A DNA stretch of 64,000 bases, from the NCBI GenBank assembly GCA_049512335.1, contig JBEKXE010000001.1, forward strand, positions 65,249-129,248. Reading direction: 5' to 3'. Shown here in pieces: positions 34,405-43,606 of the stretch; within the stretch, counting starts at the first letter, position 1, and each line of letters opens with the position of its first letter. Under the pieces are notes generated by a model. The model saw only the letters and a list, made by a program, of their open reading frames with translations. It had not been told where the DNA came from and made no database searches. The stretch comes from Lustribacter sp049512335 (lineage in GTDB: Bacteria > Vulcanimicrobiota > Vulcanimicrobiia > Vulcanimicrobiales > Vulcanimicrobiaceae). A program made the translations under genes and the position numbers.

Positions 34405-35297
34405 TGCGGCGGGGCGACGTTTTCCCGGCGCTGCTGGTGCTGGCCGGCCTCGTGCTCGTGGCAGCGTTGACCGGACGATCGCAAACGGCGAACACCGACA
34501 CCTTCGCCTCGACCGATTATCGCAGCGGCGGCTATGCGGCCTGGTATCTGCTGCTGCAGCGCGAGGGCGTTGCGATCGAGCGCTTCGAGCAGCGGCCGGC
34601 CGATTTGGATGCGGGCATCGACACGCTGATCGCGGCGGCTCCGGTCGTGCCGGCGGGCGCGGCGGCGCGCGGCCCGGCGGACGTGGCGGCGCTCGCGCAG
34701 TGGGTGCAGCGCGGCGGACGATTGATCACGCTCGGCGACGCGCGCCCGTTCACCGGCCGCGGGCCGCAACTGGCCGGCGTGCGCACGCCGTACGGGCGCG
34801 GCGAGATCGTGTTCGTACGCGATCCGCATGAGTTCGACAACGCGCTGCTGGCGCACGGCGACAATGCGCGGTTGGCGTTCGAATTGGCGCGCCCGCGGCG
34901 GCCCGGCGGCAGCGTCGCGTTCGATGAGGGTTTGCACGGCACGATCGTCGATCGCCGTTGGTGGCAGGTGCTCGACGTGCCGCTGCGCGTCGCGCTCGGC
35001 GGCGTTGCGCTGGCCGTCTTGATCGCGCTCGCCGGCGGCGCGTTGCGCTTGGGACCGGCGGTAACCTTGCGCGTGGCGCGCGAACCGGCGTCGGATGAAT
35101 TCATCGCCGCGGTCGCCGCGCTCTACGCGCGGGCTCATGCGCGCCGGGCGGCGCTGGCGCTGTTGGCGGCGGGCGCGCGGCACGCCGGCGGCGAGGCCGT
35201 GACGCAGTTGCGCTTGCTCGCCGAACGGCAGTCTCCGACCGACCGCGATCTCATCGCCGGTGCGGTGCTCGCGCGCGCCATTCGCGAGGAACGCTGA
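34401..35297 (+). CDS. DUF4350 domain protein
   Basis: 298 aa, GTG 34401 (or ATG 34404) overlapping the gene before. N-terminal helix (FPALLVLAGLVLVAALTG), a DUF4350 domain (TDYRSGGYAAWYLLLQREGVAIERFEQRP...ALAQWVQRGGRLITLGDA) that resembles a glutamine-amidotransferase-like Rossmann fold, and a second helix near residue 200 (VALGGVALAVLIALAGGAL). Common partner of MoxR/DUF58 genes; function unknown. Confidence 0.87.
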   Translation: MMRRGDVFPALLVLAGLVLVAALTGRSQTANTDTFASTDYRSGGYAAWYLLLQREGVAIERFEQRPADLDAGIDTLIAAAPVVPAGAAARGPADVAALAQWVQRGGRLITLGDARPFTGRGPQLAGVRTPYGRGEIVFVRDPHEFDNALLAHGDNARLAFELARPRRPGGSVAFDEGLHGTIVDRRWWQVLDVPLRVALGGVALAVLIALAGGALRLGPAVTLRVAREPASDEFIAAVAALYARAHARRAALALLAAGARHAGGEAVTQLRLLAERQSPTDRDLIAGAVLARAIREER

Positions 35298-36247
<950 letters not shown>

Positions 36248-36251
<4 letters not shown>

Positions 36252-37579
36252 ACGGAGTCTCCCGCGTACGGCCGCCGCTGTGGCTCGGGCCGCGCGGCAT
36301 CGCGACCGCGATCGTCTTCGCGCTGCTGGCCGGAGCGCTGGCGCGCGCCGTGCCGTGGCCGTCCGCCGTTGCGTTTGCGGCCGTCGCGTTCGCCGCGTTG
36401 GCGTTCGCCGACGGCCGCGCGAGCGCGCCCGCGTTTGCATTGCGCCGGATCGCGCCGGAGCGGTATGCGCTGGCGCGGGCCGGCGCGTTCGTTTACGAGA
36501 TCGAGAATCGCGGCGGCCTCGCGTTGCGCTGCGGCATCCTCGAAGCACCGGTGGCCAAGCTGGCGATCGCGACGGCCGGCGCGACGGCGGTCGTTGCGCC
36601 GCGTTCGCGCGCGCAGGTCGAGATCGCGTTCGTGCCGCGCGAACGCGGCCGCACGGCGTTGTCCGATTCCTACGCCTGGTACGAGTCCCTGGCGGGTCTG
36701 GTGCGGCACCGCGTGCGTCTGCCCGGCGCGCAAGCCATCCGCATCCTGCCCGACCTGGGCGCCCTCGATTCCGACGATCTAGCCGCGCGCGCCCGCTCGA
36801 TCGAAGCGGGCTTGCGGCGCCTGCGCCGCCGTGGTGCGGGCACGGAGTTCGAGAGCTTGCGCGAGTACGGCGCCGGCGACGCGTTTCGCGACATCGATTG
36901 GAAGGCGACCGCGCGGCGCGGTCGCGTGATGGTCGCGCAGTACGAGGTCGAGCGCAGCCAACAGGTGATCGTGGCGCTCGATGCCGGGCGGCTGATGGCC
37001 GCGCGCTTGGGCGACCGCCGCAAACTCGACTACGCGGTGAGCGCCGCGCTCGGCATCGCCGGCCTCGCCCGGCGGGCGGCGGATCGGGTCGGCATTCATG
37101 CCTTCGCCGCCACGACGCTGGCACGGGTTCCACCGGCCGCCGGCGCCGCGGCGGCGTCGGCGATCGTCGAAGCGCTCGCCGACATCGAACCGCGGCTCGA
37201 CGAATCCGATTACGAACGCGCCGCGCTCGAACTGCGGCAAACGTATCGCAAGCGCAGCTTGATCGTCGTGTTCACCGACCTGTTCGATCCGGTCGCCTCG
37301 AGCAACGCGCTGGCCGCGCTCGGGCTGCTCGTGCGCCGCCACCTCGTGCTGGTGGCGTTGATGAACGACGCCGGGCTCAGCGATGCGCTCGCGGCCGAAC
37401 CGCGCGACGTCGCGACCGCGTATCGCGCGGCGTTGGCGACGTCTTTGGCGGCCGAACGCGAGCGCGCCGTGGCGGGTTTACGGGCCCGCGGAATGCTGGT
37501 CGTCGACGTGCCGGCGCGCGACTTGCGGCTCGCGACGCTGGATGCCTACCTCGCGGTCAAGACGCGCGGTCTGCTCTGA
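36248..37579 (+). CDS. DUF58 domain protein
   Basis: 443 aa from GTG 36248. Two hydrophobic N-terminal segments (TAIVFALLAGALARAV; AVAFAAVAFAALAFA) and a C-terminal VWA-like region with the DUF58 signature TEFESLREYGAGDAFRDIDWKATARRG, followed by VIVALDAGRLMAAR and LIVVFTDLFDP. Usual MoxR partner, thought to assist complex assembly at the membrane. Its 3' end overlaps the convergent SpoIIM-like gene by 23 bp. Confidence 0.93.
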
Positions 37580-38540
37580 TCGCCGGTTGCCGGCCGGCGA
37601 ACACCAGGTAGGCTGCGAGCGCAACGGCGGTCAAGGCGCCGATCGCAAAGCGCGCGTCGACCGAGAGGCGCTGCGGTGAGACGAACCCCTCGATCGTGCC
37701 GGCGACGACCAGCAGTCCCGCGACGCCCAGCATCAGCGTCAATGCGCGCGCGGCCCCGGCGGTCAGCGCGTCGACGCGCCGGGCCCGGCCGGGCCGAACG
37801 ATGCCCGCCGCGAGGATGAGCCCGGCCGCGCCGGCGACCTGGATCGAGAACAGCTCGATCACGCCGTGCGGGGAGATCGTGGCCCAGAAGTCGGTGCCGA
37901 ATCCGCGCGCGGCGAACAGCGCGCCGAGCGTGCCGAGCATCAACCCGTTGCTCCCGATGATGTAGAGCGTCAGGATGCCGGCCGTGATGCCGCCGGCGAA
38001 CGCGAGCGCGTCGACCCGGACGTTGTTGGTGATGATCATCGCCGACATCGCCGGCGCGAACGCGCGATCGAAGCCGAAGTTGGAGTCGTGCAGGCTGCGG
38101 TCCACCAGCGGCACTTCCTGTGCCGGCACGAACGCGTAGGCGTTGGCCGGATCCGCGCTCGTCGCGCGGTAGCTGATCGTGGCGGCGACCACGGTGATCA
38201 GCACGCACAGCGCGATCGGCCGCCACGAGCGGCGCACCTCGCGCGGAAACGCCGCCGCGAAGAAATGGCCGGCCTTCGACCAGCCGCCGGCACTGGTTCC
38301 GGCGTAAACGCGCGCGTGCGCGCGGGCCACCAGCCGGTTGAGGTAGGCGACGAGCCGTCCGTCATAGCGGCGCGCGCGCGCCATCGCGAGATCGCTGGTC
38401 GCGGCCCGGTAGCCGAGCGCGAGCGCGCCGAGTTCTTCGGCCGGCAGGCGCCCCAAGCCGTCGCGATCGGCGCGTGCGAGCAGGCTTTCGAGTTCGGCCC
38501 ACCGCGGCCGGCCCCGGTCGACGAAGCGCGCTTCGCGCAT
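37557..38540 (-). CDS. Stage II sporulation protein M-like (SpoIIM/DUF95) membrane protein
   Basis: 327 aa. A basic helical N-terminus (RWAELESLLARADRDG...EELGALALGYRAATSDLAMAR) and about six membrane helices, with the DUF95 core MIITNNVRVDALAFAGGITAGILTLYIIGSNGLMLG and ISPHGVIELFSIQVAGAAGL. SpoIIM works with peptidoglycan hydrolases in sporulating Firmicutes, but this branch is widespread in non-sporulating bacteria next to RDD and MoxR/DUF58 genes, as here; it is not evidence for spores. Divergent from the RDD gene, 52 bp apart. Confidence 0.9.
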   Translation of the reverse strand: MREARFVDRGRPRWAELESLLARADRDGLGRLPAEELGALALGYRAATSDLAMARARRYDGRLVAYLNRLVARAHARVYAGTSAGGWSKAGHFFAAAFPREVRRSWRPIALCVLITVVAATISYRATSADPANAYAFVPAQEVPLVDRSLHDSNFGFDRAFAPAMSAMIITNNVRVDALAFAGGITAGILTLYIIGSNGLMLGTLGALFAARGFGTDFWATISPHGVIELFSIQVAGAAGLILAAGIVRPGRARRVDALTAGAARALTLMLGVAGLLVVAGTIEGFVSPQRLSVDARFAIGALTAVALAAYLVFAGRQPAIRADRAS

Positions 38541-38592
38541 GGTACTCCCTTTGGCGCGAGGGCTTGCGTGACCCCGCTCGTAGCTTGCAGGG

Positions 38593-39351
38593 GTGGAACG
38601 CGCGCTCGACGTCCGGACGGCCGAAGCGATTGCGGTGCGCTACGAGCTCGCCGGTCTCGGCAGCCGTTTTCTCGCGCTGTGCATCGACATGGTGCTGCAG
38701 TCGGCGGTCGCCCTCGCAGTGGTCCTCCTGCTCGGGGTGTTCGCGCTGCCGGTCGCCCGCGCGGTGGCCTGGCTGCATTTGGACAAGACGGTGTACGTCG
38801 CCGCGCTCAGCGTCCTCGCGCTGGCGATCTTCGCGCTGTTCTTCGGCTACTTCATCGTCTTCGAATTGGTGTGGAACGGACAAACGCCCGGCAAACGGGC
38901 GCTCGGAATTCGTGTCGTGCGCGACGGCGGCTTTCCGGTCGACGCCGGCGCCGCGGTGATCCGCAACGTCGTGCGCGCGGTCGAGGTCGCGTTCGGATTC
39001 TACGTCATCTCGGCGTTCGTCGCGCTGCTTTCACCGGAGAACAAACGGCCCGGTGATTTCGCCGCGGGAACGATCGTCGTGCGCGACGAGCCCGGCGATC
39101 TGCCGGTGCTCGACGCGGTCACGTTCGACGAACCGCACTACGACGACGGGCTCGACGCCCACGACCACGCGCTGATCGCGCAGTTCTTAGCGCGCCGCGC
39201 GACGCTCGAACCGTGCGCTGCCGGCGAGATCGCCGCGCGTATCGCGGCGCGCGTGCGCCCCAAGCTGCGCGCCTCGTTCCACTTCCTGAGCGATCTCGAT
39301 CTGCTGGAACATCTGGCCGTTATGGGGAGCCGTTCCCGCGGAACCGGTTGA
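38593..39351 (+). CDS. RDD family membrane protein
   Basis: 252 aa from GTG 38593. RDD domain: RYELAGLGSRFLALCIDM (the R...D pair), further helices, and WNGQTPGKRALGIRVVRDGG with a third helix, then NKRPGDFAAGTIVVRDE. The C-terminal 90 residues are soluble and acidic, then basic. Transport role is suggested for some RDD proteins; here the SpoIIM-RDD pairing is the known context. The 3' end overlaps the convergent DUF697-like gene by 32 bp. Confidence 0.9.
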   Translation: MERALDVRTAEAIAVRYELAGLGSRFLALCIDMVLQSAVALAVVLLLGVFALPVARAVAWLHLDKTVYVAALSVLALAIFALFFGYFIVFELVWNGQTPGKRALGIRVVRDGGFPVDAGAAVIRNVVRAVEVAFGFYVISAFVALLSPENKRPGDFAAGTIVVRDEPGDLPVLDAVTFDEPHYDDGLDAHDHALIAQFLARRATLEPCAAGEIAARIAARVRPKLRASFHFLSDLDLLEHLAVMGSRSRGTG

Positions 39352-40321
39352 GCATCTCGCGCGCGAAGCTGTTGGCCGCGGCCCGCGCGTCTTCGTACAC
39401 TTTGGCCGCGTCGACGTTGGTCATGTGGCGGCCGTGCAATTCGTAGAACGTCGCGCCTTCGCCGACGACGACGGTGCCGGCGTACGCGATCGCTGACTTG
39501 ATCAGGATCCCGCCGGCCGGGATGAAGCCCGCCAGCTCGCGCGCCAGCGCGCGCCAGCCGAATCCGCCGCCGACGACCGGCAGCAGCTCCCACATCCGCG
39601 CCATGTCGGGGTCTTTGCCGAACGTCGCGCCGATCTGCAGCATCAGCATCATCTGGATGCCGGTGATCGCCATCATGTCGCCGGCCGAGACGAACGCGCC
39701 GAGGAACACGCCGACGACCGGCATGTTGTCGATCAGCGCGCTCGCGCCCGCAACCTTGAGCGCATTGAGCGCCGCGTCGCGCGTCAGCTTGGCCGCGACC
39801 GTGGTGCGCAGGACCGGCAAGCGCCGCCCGACCGCGATCTCGACGTTCTTGCAGACGTCGATCAGATGCGGCAAGAGGCGCACGCGCAGCCACTCGAACT
39901 CGATCGACGGAACGATGTAATCCTCGATCGCGCCGGCTGCCGGCGGTTGCGCCGGCCCGCTGGTGGCGCTGACCGCGGCGTCGACCAGCACGGCGAAGAC
40001 CGGCAGCTTGAGCGCGGTCAGCGCGTCGACCGGGGCCTTCGCGCGGTCGTCCGGCGCACCGAAGAACAGCACGGCCCGGGCGTCGGTCAGGTCGACCGGA
40101 GCGTTGCCGGGCGAGATCGTCTCGAGCGCCGCCGCGGCGTCGGCCGTGTCGTTGCCGGTGCCGTCGAGCAGCAGCGCGCGAAACGCCGCGACCAGCGCCG
40201 GGTCGCCGCACAGCAGAAACTTGAACGGCTGGCGCGCGCCGGCGTGCACCGCGCCCGTGTTGAGCGTCGAGCGCAACCGGTTGAAAGTCTGGGCCGCCCC
40301 GAAGACGCCGCTTTTCATCAT
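39320..40321 (-). CDS. DUF697-like membrane protein with degenerate GTPase-like N-terminus
   Basis: 333 aa. The N-terminal 150 residues (FKFLLCGDPALVAAFRALL; ARAVLFFGAPDDR; LPVFAVLVDAAV) look like a Rossmann/GTPase fold without a P-loop. The C-terminal half has the DUF697 pattern: LTRDAALNALKVAGASALIDNMPVVGVFLGAFVS, MAITGIQMMLMLQIGATFG, then IPAGGILIKSAIAYAGTVVVGEGATFYELHGR. DUF697 proteins usually pair with or carry active GTPases (YcjF/YcjX type). Function unknown. Convergent overlap with the RDD gene. Confidence 0.75.
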   Translation of the reverse strand: MMKSGVFGAAQTFNRLRSTLNTGAVHAGARQPFKFLLCGDPALVAAFRALLLDGTGNDTADAAAALETISPGNAPVDLTDARAVLFFGAPDDRAKAPVDALTALKLPVFAVLVDAAVSATSGPAQPPAAGAIEDYIVPSIEFEWLRVRLLPHLIDVCKNVEIAVGRRLPVLRTTVAAKLTRDAALNALKVAGASALIDNMPVVGVFLGAFVSAGDMMAITGIQMMLMLQIGATFGKDPDMARMWELLPVVGGGFGWRALARELAGFIPAGGILIKSAIAYAGTVVVGEGATFYELHGRHMTNVDAAKVYEDARAAANSFAREMLNRFRGNGSP

Positions 40322-40549
40322 TCCTCAGCCCTACCCGTTGCAGCCGGCGTTGTTACGTGACGGTTCGGCGATCAAGAGTGCCGGGGTGCTGGCACAGCAC
40401 GGCGTCATGCTGACCGGTATGGCAACCAAACGGCGGAACCCTCGTCGCGGTGCACGGCATGTGGAAAAGGTGTGGAGCGTTGTAAGTTCTTGTGCAACGC
40501 GTGTGGATGCCGGAGGGCCGCGCACCGGTGCGCGGAACCGCGCTTCGGT
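40322..40549. other. Divergent intergenic region upstream of minC
   Basis: 228 bp between the DUF697-like gene and minC. It holds three TGTGGA hexamers (40460, 40471, 40502) and a GCGCACCGGTGCGC palindrome around 40520. No sigma-70 promoter pair is convincing and no conserved small ORF was recognised. Confidence 0.4.
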
Positions 40550-41386
40550 ATGAGCACTGTGCGTGGGCGCGGCCGCAACGTCGAGATCGCGGTCGACCGG
40601 TCGTTGCCGGCGGCGGGTGAGGAATTGCGCTCGCACTTCACCGAACGGCCGGACTTCTATCGGGGCAGCCATGCGGTCGCCAACCTCGGCCTGCTCGAGC
40701 CCGGCGCAACCGAGATCGCCGCGTTCCGCGATCTGCTGGCGGAGTTCGGCATCACGCTCGACGGCGTGTCGGGCTCCGATTCGCTGGCCCTGACGCTGGC
40801 CGAGCTGCAGCTGGCCTATCTCGGTCCGGCGCCCGTCGCCGAGGTCTCGGCGCTGCCGCGCAGCCGGCCGCCCCGGCAGATCGAGCTCTCGGCCGAAGCG
40901 CGTTCGCTCGTCGCCGACTTCGCCGGCGCGCGGGCCGATCTGGCGCAGCGCCGCACCGCGAAAACGCCGCCGGCGAGCGCTCCGGCCGGCGTCGCGTCGG
41001 CCGGCGTGGCGATCCCGCCGGCCCCGGCGTACGCGCCGGCGGGCGTCTCGACGCTCTACCACCGCGGCACGCTGCGCGGCGGGCAGGCGCTCCACAACCT
41101 CGGCAACATCGTGGTGATCGGCGATCTCAATCCGGGCGCGGAGCTGATCGCGAGCGGGGACATCGTCGTCGTCGGCGCGCTGCGCGGTACCGCGCACGCC
41201 GGCGCGCAGGGCGATCGCACCGCGCGCGTCATCGCGCTCGAGTTCGCGCCCACGCAACTGCGCATCGCCACCGTGATCGGCGCCGACGCGCTGCTCGCGA
41301 ACGGCCCGCAACAAGCCACGATCGAAGGCGACCGCATCGCCGTCACCCCGCTCGGCAGCCAAACCCGTCAGGAGATCTCGCTCTGA
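40550..41386 (+). CDS. minC: Septum site-determining protein MinC
   Basis: 278 aa from ATG 40550. The N-terminal FtsZ-inhibiting domain is weakly conserved (EELRSHFTERPDFYRGSHAVANLG), followed by a Pro/Ala linker and the C-terminal beta-helix domain with LYHRGTLRGGQALHNLGNIVVIGDLNPGAELIASGDIVVVGALRGTAHAGA, the MinD-binding part. First of minC-minD-minD-minE-rodA. The dispersed repeat lies between it and the first minD. Confidence 0.94.
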   Translation: MSTVRGRGRNVEIAVDRSLPAAGEELRSHFTERPDFYRGSHAVANLGLLEPGATEIAAFRDLLAEFGITLDGVSGSDSLALTLAELQLAYLGPAPVAEVSALPRSRPPRQIELSAEARSLVADFAGARADLAQRRTAKTPPASAPAGVASAGVAIPPAPAYAPAGVSTLYHRGTLRGGQALHNLGNIVVIGDLNPGAELIASGDIVVVGALRGTAHAGAQGDRTARVIALEFAPTQLRIATVIGADALLANGPQQATIEGDRIAVTPLGSQTRQEISL

Positions 41387-41414
41387 TGAACCGCAACGTT
41401 GTTACGCGACCCCT

Positions 41415-41511
41415 CGGGGAATGTCTCCCGTGCCGAATTCGTGAGGGAGCGATAGTCCGGGGGCCCCACGCAAAGCGTGGGGGCGCGGAGCCTGGGGCGG
41501 AGCGCCTTCAA
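41415..41511. repeat. Dispersed repeat, copy B (inverted partner at 17059-17160)
   Basis: Reverse-orientation partner of copy A: identical 25-bp core 41484-41508, GC hairpin 41464-41471/41475-41482 (8 bp, AAA loop) and block 41416-41434 (18/19). Its right end abuts the first minD start (ATG 41513) and its GGAG (41499-41502) is the only SD-like sequence for that gene, so the element seems to supply the ribosome-binding site. Confidence 0.85.
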
Positions 41512-41512
41512 A

Positions 41513-42304
41513 ATGAGTGCTAGGCGCATCGTCGTCACTTCAGGTAAGGGCGGCGTCGGGAAGACGACGACCACGGCGAATTTGGGGGCGGCGCTGGCGC
41601 TGCGCGGGAAGCGCGTCGTGCTGGTCGATGCGGATATCGGGCTGCGCAATCTCGACTTGGTGCTCGGGCTCGAGAAGCGGATCGTGTTCGACTTGGTCGA
41701 GGTCGTCGAAGGCCGCTGCCAGCTGCGCCAAGCGCTGATCAAGGACAAACGCTTCGGCGAGCTGCTCTCGATTTTGCCGGCCGCGCAGACGCGCGACAAG
41801 ACGGCGGTCACCGAGAACCAGTTCGCCACCGTGATCGACGAGCTGGCCGAGCTGTGCGACTACGTGATCATCGACTGCCCGGCCGGCATCGAGCACGGGT
41901 TTCGCAACGCGGTCGCCGGCGCGCGCGAAGCGATCGTGGTGACGACCCCCGAGGTCAGCGCGATCCGGGACGCGGATCGCGTGATCGGGAAGCTCAACGA
42001 ACGCGGGCTGCCGATGCGCTTGATCGTCAATCGCATCCGGCCCGACATGGTGCGCTCGGGCGACATGCTCTCGGTCGACGACGTGTGCGAGATCCTCTCG
42101 GCCGAATTGCTCGGTATCGTCCCCGACGACGAGGACGTGATCGACACGACCAACCGCGGCGAACCCATCGCCCTCAAAGCCGACTCGCGTTTGGCGGCGA
42201 TCTACGAGAAGATCGCGCGCCGCCTCGAAGGCGAGATCGTTCCGTTCACGGTGCTGGGTGCGCCGACGTTCCTGAGCCGTTTGCTCGGCCGAAAGGCAGG
42301 CTGA
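41513..42304 (+). CDS. minD: Septum site-determining ATPase MinD, first copy
   Basis: 263 aa from ATG 41513; the frame is open upstream only through the dispersed repeat. Deviant Walker A TSGKGGVGKTTTTANLG, switch I DADIGLRNLDLVLGLE, YVIIDCPAGIEHGF, VTTPEVSAIRDADRVIG, and a C-terminal amphipathic helix (TFLSRLLGRKAG) for membrane binding. MinD recruits MinC to membrane and is displaced by MinE to set the division site. Very similar to the next gene, so a tandem duplication. Confidence 0.95.
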   Translation: MSARRIVVTSGKGGVGKTTTTANLGAALALRGKRVVLVDADIGLRNLDLVLGLEKRIVFDLVEVVEGRCQLRQALIKDKRFGELLSILPAAQTRDKTAVTENQFATVIDELAELCDYVIIDCPAGIEHGFRNAVAGAREAIVVTTPEVSAIRDADRVIGKLNERGLPMRLIVNRIRPDMVRSGDMLSVDDVCEILSAELLGIVPDDEDVIDTTNRGEPIALKADSRLAAIYEKIARRLEGEIVPFTVLGAPTFLSRLLGRKAG

Positions 42305-42307
42305 TCC

Positions 42308-43168
42308 GTGCACCCTTCGACTGAGCTCAGGGCAGGCTACCTTGAGGAGGACCCGCTGCCGGCCGCGCCGCCGGCGCCGCAACGCCGCGGGCGCTGCATC
42401 GTCGTCACCTCCGGTAAAGGCGGCGTCGGCAAGACGACGACGACCGCCAACGTCGGCGTTGCGCTGGCGGCCGGCGGCGCGCGCGTCGTGCTGGTCGACG
42501 CCGACGTCGGCCTGCGCAACCTCGACATCGTGCTCGGCCTCGAAGCGCGCGTCCGTCACCACGTGCTCGACGTGCTCGAAGGCCAGGCCGAGCTCGACGA
42601 CGCGCTGGTCAGCGACAAGCGCGTCAGCGGGCTCAAGCTGCTGGCCGCTTCGCAAACGCGCGAGAAGGACGACGTCGACACGCCCGCCTTCCGCGGCTTG
42701 ATCGACCAGCTGCGCGAGCGCTTCGACTACGTGCTGATCGACTGCCCGGCCGGCATCGAGAAGGGGTTCCAGAACGCGATCGCCGGCGCCGACGAAGCGA
42801 TCATCGTCTGCACGCCCGAAGTGAGCGCGGTGCGCGACGCCGACCGGGTCGTCGGCCTGCTCGGCGAACGCGTGAAGGTCACCCTGATCGTCAACCGTCT
42901 GCGTCCGGCGCTCGTGCGGCGCGGCAAGATGCTCTCGGTCGAGGATGTCAACGCGATCCTGCGCCTGCCGCTCTTGGGTGTCATTGCCGACGAGCCCGGG
43001 GTCATCGTCTCGACCAACAAGGGCGAGCCGATCGCCCTCGATGTGGCGTCGCCGACCGGCCAAGCGTATCGCAAGATCGCGGGCCGGATCGTGGGAACCG
43101 AGACGTCGGCGCCGGAAATCCCGCGCGAGGCAACCTTCTTCGGCAAACTGTTCGGGGGCCAACGCTAA
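42308..43168 (+). CDS. minD: Septum site-determining ATPase MinD, second copy with REP-derived N-terminus
   Basis: 286 aa from GTG 42308, 3 bp after the first copy. The conserved body starts near residue 32 (CIVVTSGKGGVGKTTTTANVG) and is complete: DADVGLRNLDIVLGLE, YVLIDCPAGIEKGF, CTPEVSAVRDADRVVG and the membrane helix ATFFGKLFGGQR. Residues 2-12 (HPSTELRAGYL) are encoded by a REP-like tag at 42311-42338. No other ATG/GTG/TTG exists in frame between 42308 and the conserved start, so the tag appears to be translated. Paralogue of the first copy with clear divergence along its whole length. Confidence 0.93.
   Translation: MHPSTELRAGYLEEDPLPAAPPAPQRRGRCIVVTSGKGGVGKTTTTANVGVALAAGGARVVLVDADVGLRNLDIVLGLEARVRHHVLDVLEGQAELDDALVSDKRVSGLKLLAASQTREKDDVDTPAFRGLIDQLRERFDYVLIDCPAGIEKGFQNAIAGADEAIIVCTPEVSAVRDADRVVGLLGERVKVTLIVNRLRPALVRRGKMLSVEDVNAILRLPLLGVIADEPGVIVSTNKGEPIALDVASPTGQAYRKIAGRIVGTETSAPEIPREATFFGKLFGGQR
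42311..42338. repeat. REP-like tag in the 5' end of the second minD
   Basis: Imperfect palindrome around CCCTTCGACTGAGCTCAGGG followed by CAGGCT. The motif CCCTTCGAC...CTCAGG is repeated in minE at 43457. Short palindromes of this kind, read as HPSTELRAG or ALRQAQD peptides, recur in many GC-rich genomes (recollection of the pattern). Confidence 0.75.
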
Positions 43169-43171
43169 CCC

Positions 43172-43588
43172 ATGCTCGAGTTCTTCAAGCGCATCTTCAA
43201 CCCGCAGCCGTCGAGCGTCACCGCGCGCGAACGGCTGCGCTTGGTGCTGCTCTCCGACCACCTCGCGCTCGCGCCCGACGTCGTGGAGTCGCTCAAGGCC
43301 GACCTGATCGCGGTCATCTCGAAGTACGTCGACGTCGACGCCGACCACTGCGACGTGACCTTCGAGCAACAGGAGAGCGTCGTTGCGATGCTGGCCAACA
43401 TCCCGATCCTGGGCATGAAGCCGGTCGCCAAGGCGCCGCGTCCCGCGCCGCCGCCTGCCCTTCGACAGGCTCAGGATGACATGCCGCCGCCTATTACCGA
43501 TCCGTCCCCGGTGTCGGCCAGCACGGCGAAACCGCGCCGCCGCCGCCGGCGCCGGTCGAACGCGAACGCGGCGCCTGCTCACGGCTGA
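43172..43588 (+). CDS. minE: Cell division topological specificity factor MinE
   Basis: 138 aa, 3 bp after the second minD. N-terminal membrane helix and MinD-binding region MLEFFKRIFNPQPSSVTARERLRLVLLSDHLALAPDVVESLKADLIAVISKYVDVD, then the dimer strand CDVTFEQQ, as in ordinary MinE (about 85-90 aa). The extra 45 residues are Pro-rich, contain a REP-like peptide (ALRQAQDD, bases 43457-43480) and finish with an Arg run (KPRRRRRRRS). The tail is probably acquired. Confidence 0.93.
   Translation: MLEFFKRIFNPQPSSVTARERLRLVLLSDHLALAPDVVESLKADLIAVISKYVDVDADHCDVTFEQQESVVAMLANIPILGMKPVAKAPRPAPPPALRQAQDDMPPPITDPSPVSASTAKPRRRRRRRSNANAAPAHG
43457..43480. repeat. REP-like tag inside minE
   Basis: GCCCTTCGACAGGCTCAGGATGAC, sharing CCCTTCGAC and CTCAGG with the tag in the second minD. 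Carried in frame in the C-terminal extension of MinE without breaking the gene. Confidence 0.75.
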
Positions 43589-43606
43589 GCACGTCACGGG
43601 CCGCTA

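Noticed and set aside
37557..38540. Evidence for sporulation from a SpoIIM homologue
   Set aside because: This DUF95 branch is common in non-spore-formers beside RDD and MoxR/DUF58 genes; no other sporulation gene is present.
40322..40549. Replication origin near min/dnaX genes
   Set aside because: Only partial DnaA-box hexamers, no AT-rich unwinding region and no dnaA/dnaN; the signal is too weak.
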